Counted from the stretch's first letter, positions 1 through 7,616 are shown. The stretch is DNA of 64,000 nucleotides from UBA2767 sp965228625 (GCA_965228625.1 OZ245829.1:4278001-4342000); one strand, 5' to 3'. Made by a program: numbers and translations. The notes: generated by a model from the sequence alone, not told the origin.

Positions 1-423
1 CGTGGATATGCATTTCTTGACTCGGCTGATGCCACAATCCTCCCCTGGAACACGACAAAGACGGGGCTCAATCTAGAATCAGATGCGTATCGTAGGTTGC
101 AAGGCAGGCTTATCGATATCACTAGACCAGTGATTGATTTTCTCAACAACCTTGATGCCGAAAAAGATTTCGAAGAGGCCGACAAAGTGCTGAGCGTTTC
201 TCTCCGGCAAGCCACTTCCGTTGCACTAGAGAGGCTCCCGGAGCGCAAATCGTTCGAATTCACTGCACCGCCGCGCCGCGGTCCTCCGCTCTCCCGCATT
301 AGCTATCAGAGGCCGAAGGCCGATGCTGATCTGCTGAAGGATGCATTGGACGCAAAGAACAACAGGGATTTAGGGGAGAAATCCTTCGACTACGCCTATA
401 TGAACTTGGTCGAGGAAGACTGA
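1..423 (+). CDS. C-terminal part of a GHKL/HSP90-like ATP-binding protein (cut by window start)
   Basis: The frame is open from base 1 to the TGA at 421-423, so the start lies outside the window; the first in-window initiation codon (TTG at 97) is not convincing. The visible 140 residues begin RGYAFLDSADATILPWNTTK. A PWNTTKTG-like segment followed by an amphipathic helical tail resembles, from memory, the C-terminal domain of HSP90/histidine-kinase-type ATPases found in defence islands. The ATPase motifs themselves would lie upstream and are not seen. It ends one base before the next start at 425, so the two genes are almost certainly co-transcribed. Base composition is visibly lower in GC than the region after 2 kb. 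The family assignment is inference; the reading frame is certain. Confidence 0.6.
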   Translation, partial: RGYAFLDSADATILPWNTTKTGLNLESDAYRRLQGRLIDITRPVIDFLNNLDAEKDFEEADKVLSVSLRQATSVALERLPERKSFEFTAPPRRGPPLSRISYQRPKADADLLKDALDAKNNRDLGEKSFDYAYMNLVEED

Positions 424-424
424 T

Positions 425-1381
425 TTGCCTGGAACCTATAAGAAAATCGACTACCGGCTGAGACCTGCGAAGCATGCTGAACGCATAATGCTTATCGATC
501 TCTTTAAACGTATGCGGTTCGCTCCAATTGAGACCTATCAATATGTTGGTTTCGGCTCAGTGGCGTTCGTTGACTTTCGGATGGTCCACAAATGGCTGGG
601 CATCAGTGATCTCGTTAGCATTGAACAGACGGACGATCCTGATGAACAACTTCGGTTCACTCGGAATAATCCCTATGCTGGGCTCGACCTGCATTTTGGC
701 CATTCGAGCAAAGTTCTCTCCACGCTCGACTTCAAGAAGCGGTCGCTTGTCTGGCTCGACTATGATGTTGGCCTCTGTCGATCAATTGCCAATGACATAG
801 CAACAATTGGCAGAACAGCGCAAAGCGGTACATTTATTGGCGTCACATTTACCGACGCATTTCCAAGAAGAAACAAGAAAAACCGCGATAAGAGTCTGAA
901 ATTTCTCAAGGACGAATTCTCAGACTTTGTTCCAGAGGATGCGCGGGCAGTAGATTTTGACGGGGCCAAATATGCCGAATTTGGGCGGTCCGTTTTGGGG
1001 GCTCTCCTTCAGAAGTCTGTATCGGATGCGGACGCCGGTGAGGCAGACCCAGCCAAAAGACGGCTTGTGCATCAACTTTGTTTTTTCAAATACGCAGACG
1101 GCGCACCAATGGTCACTGTTGGTTGGATCGTTGTGGCAGAGCAGGACAATGAGACTCTGGAAATCTGCGAGTTTGGCGCATTGCCTTATGTTAGAACCGC
1201 TGCTGTTCCATTCCGAATTAAGATCCCGCTTGTCACACCATTTGAGATTAGCGAAATGGAACGTAGACTTCCGGATCTAGCGAGCTCCACGGATCTTAAT
1301 TGGATACCGAAAGAGGAGAGAGATCACTTCAACAGCATCTATCGCTATCTGCCTCAGTTCTCCGTGGTCGAACAAAGCTGA
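425..1381 (+). CDS. Rossmann-like, methyltransferase-type protein paired with the upstream ATPase-like gene
   Basis: This encodes 318 aa from a TTG start one base after the upstream stop. Features compatible with a SAM-dependent methyltransferase fold are a glycine-bearing loop (VGFGSVAFVDF, residues 41-51), an acidic end of a second strand (VSIEQ, 64-68) and a VWLDYDVGL strand (109-117). The rest is mixed alpha/beta without a second recognised domain, membrane segment or signal peptide. I recall similar proteins annotated as putative O-methyltransferases next to GHKL ATPase genes in mobile islands, but I cannot name a characterised member. GC is low compared with genes after 2 kb, consistent with horizontal transfer. 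Substrate unknown; a defence role is inference from the pairing and position only. Confidence 0.6.
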   Translation: MPGTYKKIDYRLRPAKHAERIMLIDLFKRMRFAPIETYQYVGFGSVAFVDFRMVHKWLGISDLVSIEQTDDPDEQLRFTRNNPYAGLDLHFGHSSKVLSTLDFKKRSLVWLDYDVGLCRSIANDIATIGRTAQSGTFIGVTFTDAFPRRNKKNRDKSLKFLKDEFSDFVPEDARAVDFDGAKYAEFGRSVLGALLQKSVSDADAGEADPAKRRLVHQLCFFKYADGAPMVTVGWIVVAEQDNETLEICEFGALPYVRTAAVPFRIKIPLVTPFEISEMERRLPDLASSTDLNWIPKEERDHFNSIYRYLPQFSVVEQS

Positions 1382-2019
1382 TCGCGAACTTAGCTATCGA
1401 TGAAACAGGAGCTTTGGATTGCACGTTGAATGTCTAAATGGGCTACATGCACTAGCAGCCACATGTTGACACTTTCAACCCCGTACAACTTGGTATATTT
1501 CCGGCTGGGCTAGAATATTCGCTTTGGTACGGTGAGGGACCTGTTTCGGTCTTGGCCAGAAAATCCGCTTTGCATCCGAAGCCTGAGATTCAGTACGCTG
1601 ACGCATCCACCCGACTAGCGGCACGAATGTTCTTCCTCGATGGTTAACTTGTGCAACTATCGAGAACGCGCCCTCAGTGCGAATCCTGCCGTGCCCAACT
1701 TTCAGTTTGCGCGTATAAAGTACTGATTTTGGATCTTTTTAGATGTTTGACCCACTGATGGGCGCTCCGCGGGTCCGGGGTTCGAGTCCCCGTGCGCCTA
1801 CGACTTTTTGATTAGATCAGCGGTGTCAACTCATCGAGAGTTGTTGCGTTTGACAACCTCCGGCCAGCAACACACGCGGATAGAGATTCAATCGCCCTGA
1901 TCGAAGCCGCTCCGAGCGCCTCGCACCCCCCACCTCTCCCCCACACCGCCCCCCTTTCCCTTGTGCCTCGCAACCCCGCCGGTCCATCATTCGGTCGTGA
2001 CGCGGCGGAGGGCGACGAC
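1382..2019. other. Intergenic island boundary
   Basis: This is 638 bp without a convincing gene. The left part (to about 1750) keeps the moderate GC of the preceding pair. A tRNA-3'-end-like segment follows at 1751-1800 (separate entry), then a C-rich tract around 1924-1960 leading into GC-rich chromosome. Reading frames crossing here have no ribosome binding site or protein-like composition. Confidence 0.6.
1751..1800 (+). other. tRNA 3'-end-like sequence, possible attachment-site remnant
   Basis: Bases 1776-1792 form a perfect T-arm: stem CGGGG, loop TTCGAGT, stem CCCCG. They are followed by a 7-base acceptor-like strand (1793-1799), A at the discriminator position (1800) and then CGA and a T run. 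No matching 5' acceptor strand, D-arm or anticodon arm is found upstream, so this is not a complete tRNA and I cannot assign an amino acid. A lone tRNA 3' end between low-GC accessory DNA and GC-rich core DNA is what integrase-mediated insertion into a tRNA gene leaves behind. That interpretation is inference. Confidence 0.45.
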
Positions 2020-2499
2020 ATGGATCGCAACATCTCCAACGAGGCGTGGTTCGAGGCCTGGAGCGCCTTCCTGATCACGGTCGAGAACCTGGTGCTGCGG
2101 AAGCGGGGCCTCATCGGCGACGACCGGCAGGCCGCCGGGCTCGACGTGGTCATCGAGGACCAGCGCCGCGCCGCCCGGCTCGACCGGCTGCTCGACCTCC
2201 TGAGCGACCTGCTTCATCTGGTACGCCACGACATCAACGAGGACGTGGTCGCGGCCGCGCTGGACGAGGCGACCGAGGCCGGCACTCGCACCGCTGTCAT
2301 GATCACCGCCGCGGAACTGGCCTACATCGTCGAGAGCTTTCCGGCCGAGCAGATCAAGGACATGGAGACCGCCGAAAGCGGCATCGACGCCGCCGCCCAG
2401 GTCGCAGCGAGCGTCGAACGGAAACTCACCTGGGATCGCCAGAACGGGACGCTGCTGCACGGGCTCGGCGATCTGCTGAAAATGGGACGCGCGCTCTGA
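2020..2499 (+). CDS. Hypothetical helical protein
   Basis: This encodes 159 aa. I start it at the ATG at 2020 because GGAGGG lies about 10 bases upstream; a longer frame from 1963 has no such signal. The sequence is predominantly alpha-helical and acidic, with leucine-rich helices (RLDRLLDLLSDLLHLV) and no membrane segment, signal peptide or recognised motif. It is convergent with the patatin gene. I do not recognise a family. Confidence 0.55.
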   Translation: MDRNISNEAWFEAWSAFLITVENLVLRKRGLIGDDRQAAGLDVVIEDQRRAARLDRLLDLLSDLLHLVRHDINEDVVAAALDEATEAGTRTAVMITAAELAYIVESFPAEQIKDMETAESGIDAAAQVAASVERKLTWDRQNGTLLHGLGDLLKMGRAL

Positions 2500-2534
2500 C
2501 GGCCCGCGCGGTCACTCACGCCTTTTCCGCACTC

Positions 2535-3593
2535 TCACGCGTCAAACATGCCGCGAATGTCCACGCTGGAATCCTTGCCGATCTTGCCGATATTGGCGTC
2601 GAGCCAGCTTTGCGCGGCGGCCCGCCCGATGTCGCGCAGGTGCAGCAGAAATGCCCATTCCGTGTTGAGCTTGCTGGAGGCGGACAGCGCCAGCATCTCC
2701 TCGCCGCCGTCGATCCGGTGCAGCAGCACCTGCTTGTAGTCGTCCTTGTCCAGCTTGCCGTCGTCGATGAGCCTTGCGACGAACTCGATGGCGCGCAGCT
2801 CCTTGAGCAGCGAGCTGTTGAACGTGATCTCGTTCATGCGGTTGAAGATCTCCTGCGCCGACTTCGGCGTGACCTTGCGCTCGATCGGGTTGATCTGGAT
2901 GAGGACCAGGTCGCGGGACGCGCAGGCGTCGAAGAATGGAAACAGGACCGGGTTGCCCATATAGCCGCCGTCCCAGTAGGGCACGCCATCGATCTCCACG
3001 GCATGGAACATGTAGGGCAGGCAGGCCGACGCCATCACCACATCCGCCGAAATCTCGTCGTGGGCGAACACCCGGACGCGCCCGGTGTGGACGTTGGTCG
3101 CGGAGACGAACAGCTTGACCCGGTCGCATTTGGCGACGCGGTCGAAATCGACCTGGGATTCGACGAGATCCTGAAGCGGATTGTGATTGACCGGGTTCAA
3201 CTGGTAGGGCGACACCATGCGCGTCAGATGGTCGAAGAACAGGTAGCCGGGAGAACTGTCGAGGCTCCAGTCGCCCATGAAGGCGTTGAGCGGCGAGCGC
3301 TGTATGGGGCTGCGCGCGCCGAGCTTGCTGACGGCGTGCCAGAAGTCCTCCAGGGCCTGGCGCGCGCCGTCGGGACCGTCCTTCATCAGACCGTCCGCCA
3401 CGACGACCGCGTTCATGGTGCCGGCGCTCGTGCCGCTGATGGCCTCGAGCCCGATCCGCTTATCCTCGAACAGATAGTCGAGCACGCCCCAGGTGAACGC
3501 GCCGTGGGCGCCGCCGCCCTGCAGGGCGATGTTGACCATCTTCGGCGTCTTGGCCGCCTTGGCCCCTTTGCCGTTTTTGCGTTTGGGGCTCAT
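2535..3593 (-). CDS. Patatin-like phospholipase/esterase
   Basis: This encodes 352 aa. Patatin family hallmarks are an oxyanion-hole loop (ALQGGGAHGAF, about residues 23-33), the nucleophile elbow GTSAG about 35 residues later (serine nucleophile) and the DGG of the Ser-Asp dyad (YWDGGYMG). A basic N-terminus (MSPKRKNGKGAKAAK) precedes the domain; there is no signal peptide, so it is probably cytoplasmic or peripheral. The ATG overlaps the bdhA stop (ATGA), so it is the third gene of adc-bdhA-patatin. The company of two ketone-body enzymes suggests a role in lipid or poly-3-hydroxybutyrate turnover, but that is inference; general phospholipase A activity is the family function. Confidence 0.85.
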   Translation of the reverse strand: MSPKRKNGKGAKAAKTPKMVNIALQGGGAHGAFTWGVLDYLFEDKRIGLEAISGTSAGTMNAVVVADGLMKDGPDGARQALEDFWHAVSKLGARSPIQRSPLNAFMGDWSLDSSPGYLFFDHLTRMVSPYQLNPVNHNPLQDLVESQVDFDRVAKCDRVKLFVSATNVHTGRVRVFAHDEISADVVMASACLPYMFHAVEIDGVPYWDGGYMGNPVLFPFFDACASRDLVLIQINPIERKVTPKSAQEIFNRMNEITFNSSLLKELRAIEFVARLIDDGKLDKDDYKQVLLHRIDGGEEMLALSASSKLNTEWAFLLHLRDIGRAAAQSWLDANIGKIGKDSSVDIRGMFDA

Positions 3594-4372
3594 TGCGCGG
3601 TCCATCCGCCGTCCACCGGCAGGATCGTGCCGGTCATCGAGGCGGCCTCCTCGCCGCACAGGAACACGGCCAGCGCGCCGAGCTGCTCGACGGTCACGAA
3701 CTGCTTGGTCGGCTGCGCCTCCAGGAGAACGTCGCGTTTGACTTCCTCCTCGGTGATGCCGCGCGCTTTCGCCGTATCGGGGATCTGCTTCTCGACAAGC
3801 GGCGTGAGCACGTAGCCGGGCGCGATCGCGTTGACGGTGATGCCGGATTCCGCGACTTCGAGGGCCACGGTTTTCGTCAGGCCGGCGATGCCGTGCTTGG
3901 CGGCCACATAGGCGGACTTGAAGGGCGATGCGACCAGCGCGTGCGCCGAGGCGATGTTGATGATCCGGCCGTAGCCGCGCTCCTTCATGGCCGGAATCGC
4001 CGCGCCCATGCCGTGGAAGGCGGCGGAGAGATTGATGGCGATGATCGCGTCCCATTTCTCCGGCGGAAACGTCTCGATGGCCTCGACATGCTGGATGCCG
4101 GCATTGTTCACGAGGATGTCGACCGAGCCGAACGCCGCGCCCGCATCCTCGACCATCTTCAGGATATCCTCCCGGTTCATCATGTTCGCCGGCGAGTACA
4201 AAACCTTGATGCCGCTGTCCTTTTCCAGGCCGGCACGAACCGTCTCGATTTCGCCGGCGTCGCCCAGTCCGTTCAGCATCACATTGGCGCCGGCCCCGGC
4301 CAGCGCCTGGGCAATGCCGAGCCCGATCCCGCTTGTCGAGCCGGTCACGATTGCGTTCTTGCCTTTCAGCAT
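3590..4372 (-). CDS. bdhA: D-3-hydroxybutyrate dehydrogenase
   Basis: Oxidises (R)-3-hydroxybutyrate to acetoacetate with NAD. It is 260 aa, the usual size, when started at the ATG at 4372 preceded by GGGAG; an in-frame ATG at 4387 would add five residues. It is a classical short-chain dehydrogenase: cofactor loop TGSTSGIG near the N-terminus, NNAG, catalytic Ser in NIASAHALV, and Tyr/Lys in SAYVAAKHG. The PGYVLTPLVEKQI stretch is typical of bacterial BdhA rather than of FabG. It sits between adc and the patatin gene with a 4-base overlap to the latter. Its product, acetoacetate, is the substrate of the upstream gene product. Confidence 0.93.
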   Translation of the reverse strand: MLKGKNAIVTGSTSGIGLGIAQALAGAGANVMLNGLGDAGEIETVRAGLEKDSGIKVLYSPANMMNREDILKMVEDAGAAFGSVDILVNNAGIQHVEAIETFPPEKWDAIIAINLSAAFHGMGAAIPAMKERGYGRIINIASAHALVASPFKSAYVAAKHGIAGLTKTVALEVAESGITVNAIAPGYVLTPLVEKQIPDTAKARGITEEEVKRDVLLEAQPTKQFVTVEQLGALAVFLCGEEAASMTGTILPVDGGWTAQ

Positions 4373-4402
4373 TTCTCTTACTCCCATGGGGTTGAAACTC
4401 GG

Positions 4403-5146
4403 TCAGGCGAGGTAGTCGTGGACGACCCGGCCATAGGGCAGTGTCGTATCGACGATGAAGTGCAGCCCGCCGACGTTGGCCCGGACCGGCAGGTCCGCAA
4501 CCGGTGCATTGACGTGCGGTATCAGGTGCAGGCGCGCCGGGCCACCCCAGAACCCCTTCACGGTGATGTCGGTCAGTTCGTAGGCGACGAGCTGCGCCAC
4601 GAGCGGTTCGCCGGTCACGTCGGGCAGCAGTTTCAGGTTCACCTGGGTCTTTTCGAGCCGTTTGGCGCACTCTTCCGGGTCGCGGCACAGGTTCTCGTGC
4701 TTGTAGACCATCGTTCCCAGCGCCACGCGCTGGCCGGAATAATCCAGCGTGCCCGTCAGCGTGTCCTTCTCGACGCGCAGCCTCGGCTCGCCCCAGCGTT
4801 TCGGAAAGCCCCATATCTCGCGGCCCGCGGTGATCGGCGGCTCGTCGTTCAGGTACATCTGCGCGGTGTAGTTGACGGGGTCGCCATCGAGAAGACAGGG
4901 GATGACGATGCCGGACTCGGAATAGCTACCGAAACCGGAGCTGTCGGGCATCTCGATCCACTCATAGAACACCTGGTTGCTTCCGTCCGGCTCCAGCGGC
5001 TCGGGCACGGCCTGGCGGATGGCGTCGGGGTCGCTCTCATAGGCCGCAATGAAGTACTCGCGGTCGATGAAGCGGTAGGGCCCGCGGGGATAGCTCGGGT
5101 TCCCGGGCGGCATCGACGGCAGGCTCAGAATCTCGTCGCGTTTCAT
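4403..5146 (-). CDS. adc: Acetoacetate decarboxylase
   Basis: Converts acetoacetate to acetone and CO2 by a Schiff-base mechanism. It is 247 aa from the ATG at 5146; a longer frame reaches 5266, but the extra 40 residues are not family-like. The catalytic lysine lies in EIWGFPKRWGEP, and YPRGPYRFIDREYF at the N-terminus is also typical of the family. It is the first gene of the adc-bdhA-patatin operon, about 30 bp before bdhA, with a sigma-54-like promoter about 55 bp upstream of its start. Some members of this family are not true decarboxylases, but the active-site loop here is complete. Confidence 0.9.
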   Translation of the reverse strand: MKRDEILSLPSMPPGNPSYPRGPYRFIDREYFIAAYESDPDAIRQAVPEPLEPDGSNQVFYEWIEMPDSSGFGSYSESGIVIPCLLDGDPVNYTAQMYLNDEPPITAGREIWGFPKRWGEPRLRVEKDTLTGTLDYSGQRVALGTMVYKHENLCRDPEECAKRLEKTQVNLKLLPDVTGEPLVAQLVAYELTDITVKGFWGGPARLHLIPHVNAPVADLPVRANVGGLHFIVDTTLPYGRVVHDYLA

Positions 5147-5200
5147 TTCAGATACGTGTCCTTCGGCGGGTGGCGGGTTGTCTGTTGAATCAAAGGATTT

Positions 5201-5215
5201 GCACGCGGCGTGCCA
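5201..5215 (-). promoter_or_regulatory. Sigma-54 (RpoN) type -24/-12 promoter candidate for adc
   Basis: Read on the minus strand, 5215 to 5201 is TGGCACGCCGCGTGC. The -24 element TGGCACG is perfect, the spacing is exact, and the -12 element is GTGC instead of TTGC (one mismatch). The adc ATG starts at 5146, giving a leader of roughly 45 bases. The rest of the 5147-5446 gap (300 bp) holds no gene; an enhancer-binding-protein site could lie at 5216-5446, but I could not pick one out. Confidence 0.55.
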
Positions 5216-5446
5216 GATGGAGTTTCTACGCCGGGCACTGCGCATTGGATGCCAGCCGGGTGCCAAAGGTTACAGGGCTTGCCGACAAAAGCATGACGTC
5301 GCATTGCGACGGGCACGGGCGTGCCCGGGCCGCTCAACGCGGCCAAACCGCCCGGTCAGGCGTCATGTGACCAGTTTTCAGGCATTTTTGGGCGAGGGCT
5401 TGGGGGTTCGGGAAGAGCTTTTTGGGCGCCGGCGCTGGCCGCCCGC

Positions 5447-5680
5447 TCAGTGTTGCGTCGGGTCCGACATCTGCCGCAAGAGGCCTTCGACGATCTCGTA
5501 AATCCGGTTCCAGAGGTCTCTGGTGCCGGATTCGCCATAAAAATCGAGTTCGGCAATGCGCTGCTTGACCTCGGTTAAGGCGCGATCGCCAAAACGGTCG
5601 ATCATGTGCTCTGCCGCCTCCACGGCCAGCTCTTCATCGCTGGTCGAACCGGCGGCAGCGGTTGGGAGGGTTGCGATCAT
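5447..5680 (-). CDS. Small hypothetical protein
   Basis: This encodes 77 aa, soluble and alpha-helical. The arrangement AAEHMIDRFGDRALTEVKQR followed by a W-x-R-I helix resembles short alphaproteobacterial proteins of the DUF6961 kind, from memory. It is divergent from the Crp/Fnr gene across a 106-bp region holding a perfect FNR-type palindrome, so it could be controlled by oxygen or nitrogen oxides. Function unknown. Confidence 0.55.
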   Translation of the reverse strand: MIATLPTAAAGSTSDEELAVEAAEHMIDRFGDRALTEVKQRIAELDFYGESGTRDLWNRIYEIVEGLLRQMSDPTQH

Positions 5681-5716
5681 CGCCGATCAGACTGGCAGAT
5701 CGCTTCGCGCGTTTAA

Positions 5717-5730
5717 TTGACTTCAGTCAA
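5717..5730. promoter_or_regulatory. FNR/NNR-type box
   Basis: TTGACTTCAGTCAA is a perfect 5+4+5 palindrome close to the TTGAT-N4-ATCAA consensus of FNR-class regulators. It lies between the small hypothetical gene (minus) and the Crp/Fnr regulator (plus, start 57 bp downstream), so autoregulation or cross-regulation is likely. Confidence 0.75.
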
Positions 5731-5786
5731 TCTGGGTGCCGGAAGACCGCCGCTTGTGGGTCAAATACGTGTGAAGGGCGTCTTCC

Positions 5787-6509
5787 ATGCCTAAATTATG
5801 CTCCGATTCTTCCGGCGGTTGTGCCGTCTGCCCGTCCCGCCTGACGACCGAATGGGAGGCGCTGAACGACGAGCAGGTTGTCCTGCTCGACCAGTCGAAG
5901 CGTCGACGGTTCTACGCGCCGGGTGAAACACTCTACATGCAGGGCGATGACGGCGATGGCCTGTATTGCCTTCAATCCGGTCTGGTCGGTTTGCGTCAGA
6001 TCGACGAGAACGGAAAGTCGGTGCTGCTGCGCCTGTGCCAGAGCGGCAGCACGATCGGGTACCGTGCCTACCTGACGAAAAGCGACCATTTCAATACCGC
6101 CGAGGTGCTGTCGCCGAGCGTCGCCTGCTTCATCGAGCGGTCGATGCTCCGGAAGCTGCTGGAAAACAACCCGCTTCTCGGCGAGAAGTTCCTCGCGCAC
6201 GCGCTCGAGGATCTGAGCACCGTCGAGGGCGAATATGCGCGCAGCCTGACCATGACCATGCGATCCAGGTTCCTGCACGTGCTGGCGGTCTTTTATGAGC
6301 AGCTCGGACAACGCGACGAGAAGGGCAGTCCGACGCTGGTGCTGCCGATCAAGAAGAAGGAGCTGGCGGACCTGATCGGCGCCAAGCCGGAATCTGTCTC
6401 GCGTCTCATCCGCCGGATCGAAGACGACGGGCTGCTCAAGGTCGACGACCGGCATATCCATTTTCACGACATGGATGCGGTCCTGCGTGACGCGGGCGTC
6501 GGGTATTAG
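5787..6509 (+). CDS. Crp/Fnr family transcriptional regulator
   Basis: This encodes 240 aa: a cyclic-nucleotide-binding-type beta-barrel (about 35-125), a dimerisation helix (about 130-170) and a winged helix-turn-helix (about 185-225). The recognition helix carries PESVSR (E202, S205, R206), the E-x-x-S-R pattern used by FNR to read TTGAT half-sites, which agrees with the boxes in this block. Cysteines at 5, 12 and 15 plus a central Cys114 could ligate an Fe-S cluster. The spacing (C-x6-C-x2-C) differs from E. coli FNR (C-x2-C-x5-C), so sensing of oxygen is inferred. It is probably the local regulator of nos and nap. Confidence 0.85.
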   Translation: MPKLCSDSSGGCAVCPSRLTTEWEALNDEQVVLLDQSKRRRFYAPGETLYMQGDDGDGLYCLQSGLVGLRQIDENGKSVLLRLCQSGSTIGYRAYLTKSDHFNTAEVLSPSVACFIERSMLRKLLENNPLLGEKFLAHALEDLSTVEGEYARSLTMTMRSRFLHVLAVFYEQLGQRDEKGSPTLVLPIKKKELADLIGAKPESVSRLIRRIEDDGLLKVDDRHIHFHDMDAVLRDAGVGY

Positions 6510-6530
6510 GCAACGGCAATCTTCGCCGGC

Positions 6531-6620
6531 GTATTAAGGGGACAGTTTACTTAATTCCCAATCCGACTGGTGCAGATGCTCACGACGCAGGCTGAATTAA
6601 GTAAACTGTCCCCTTAATAC
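6531..6620. repeat. Perfect 27-bp inverted repeat, REP/RAYT-like element, overlapping the nosX 3' end
   Basis: The arms 6531-6557 and 6594-6620 are exact reverse complements, separated by a 36-base spacer. The core AAGGGGACAGTTTACTTAA is a motif I recall from repeats linked to REP-associated Y1 transposases. The right arm encodes the last eight residues and the stop codon of nosX, so the element forms the gene's 3' end. In RNA it would also make a strong hairpin between two convergent genes and could serve as a bidirectional terminator. Confidence 0.8.
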
Positions 6621-7616
6621 CGAGCGCCAGTCTCCACCGCTGTCAAGCGACAGGACTTCGAGACCGGTCCGCGTGCCGGCAAGCGTTCTGACCTTTTCCC
6701 AGGGCATCACCGCGAACGCCGTCGACCAGGCGTCGGCAATCGTCGCCGTGTCGGCGGTCACGGTCACGGCTTTATGAAAGTTGGCGCATATGCCGCTGTG
6801 CGGGTCGAACAGGTGATGGGCGCGGCCCGCGGCGTCGATGGGTGTCGCCAGCGGTGCCGACGTCGCGATCGCCCGGTTCGAAAGGGCGATCGTCCGCTGC
6901 TCGTGGTCCCCGCCGTCCGCGGCATCGATGCCGACATTCCAGGGCCGGCCCGCGGGGTGAGATCCGAGGGCGCGGATCTCGCCGAGATTGACCAGCACGT
7001 TCTCGAAGCCGCTCCGGCGCAGGATGTCGGCGACGCGGTCGGTGATGTAGCCCTGTGCGACCCCGTTGAGGCTGAGTGCCATGCCCGGGCGGTCGAAGGC
7101 GATCAGGTCCTCCGCCACGTTCACGCGTGAGCAGTCGACAAGGGTGACGGCGCGCGCCAGCGCTGAAGGGTCTGGGCCGCGGTGTGCCTGCGGGTCGCGC
7201 GCGAAGTGCTCCGCATAGAGTGTCCAGAGCGGCTGGATGGTCGGATCGAACGCGCCGCCTGTCGCCGCGCTGATTCCTTTCGCCGTGCTCACCAGGCGGA
7301 CAAGATCAAGCGGCGGATGGCGAAGCCGGCCATCCCGGTTGAGCCGGGAGAGGGCGGAGGCGGGCCTGTAGAGGCTGAACACGGCCTCCAGCCGTCGGAT
7401 CTCCGCGACCGTGCGTTGCAGGACCGGGCGGGCCGCGGCCTCGCTCTCCGCATAGAGCTTGATTTCTGACGGAGCGCCCAGTGCGATACCGCGCCATGAG
7501 ACCGGCGTGAGATGCCCGGTTCCGGTCCGCGCGCTCGCAGGGAGCAGGAGTGTGCCGCACGCCGCGGCGGTCACCTGCAGCATGCGCCGGCGGTTCAAAT
7601 GCGATCCGCGCTGCAT
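6597..7616 (-). CDS. nosX: NosX, ApbE-family FMN transferase for nitrous oxide reduction
   Basis: This encodes 339 aa. NosX covalently attaches FMN to NosR, which keeps NosZ active. It carries a twin-arginine-like signal (NRRRMLQVTAAACG) for export to the periplasm, then the ApbE core: SLYRPASALSRLNR, GGAFDPTIQPLW, SLNGVAQGYITD (flavin-binding), VNLGEIRALG and DPHSG. It is the last gene of nosRZDFYLX, and its start overlaps the nosL stop by one base. The final residues (VLRGQFT) are encoded by the right arm of an inverted repeat, so the native C-terminus appears to have been replaced; catalytic parts are intact. Confidence 0.93.
   Translation of the reverse strand: MQRGSHLNRRRMLQVTAAACGTLLLPASARTGTGHLTPVSWRGIALGAPSEIKLYAESEAAARPVLQRTVAEIRRLEAVFSLYRPASALSRLNRDGRLRHPPLDLVRLVSTAKGISAATGGAFDPTIQPLWTLYAEHFARDPQAHRGPDPSALARAVTLVDCSRVNVAEDLIAFDRPGMALSLNGVAQGYITDRVADILRRSGFENVLVNLGEIRALGSHPAGRPWNVGIDAADGGDHEQRTIALSNRAIATSAPLATPIDAAGRAHHLFDPHSGICANFHKAVTVTADTATIADAWSTAFAVMPWEKVRTLAGTRTGLEVLSLDSGGDWRSVLRGQFT

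Noticed and set aside
1751..1800. Complete tRNA gene
   Set aside because: Only the T-arm and 3' acceptor strand can be folded; no 5' half or anticodon arm.
2535..4814. 759-codon minus-strand frame suggesting a giant fusion with patatin
   Set aside because: Upstream of 3593 it is an out-of-frame reading of bdhA and adc; the patatin start with ATGA overlap explains the gene.
2046..5188. Plus-strand frames of 589 and 531 codons over the patatin, bdhA and adc genes
   Set aside because: Arginine/alanine-rich shadow translations without domains.
6531..6620. Insertion sequence
   Set aside because: Only a 90-bp repeat with no transposase gene or target duplication; better called a REP-like element.
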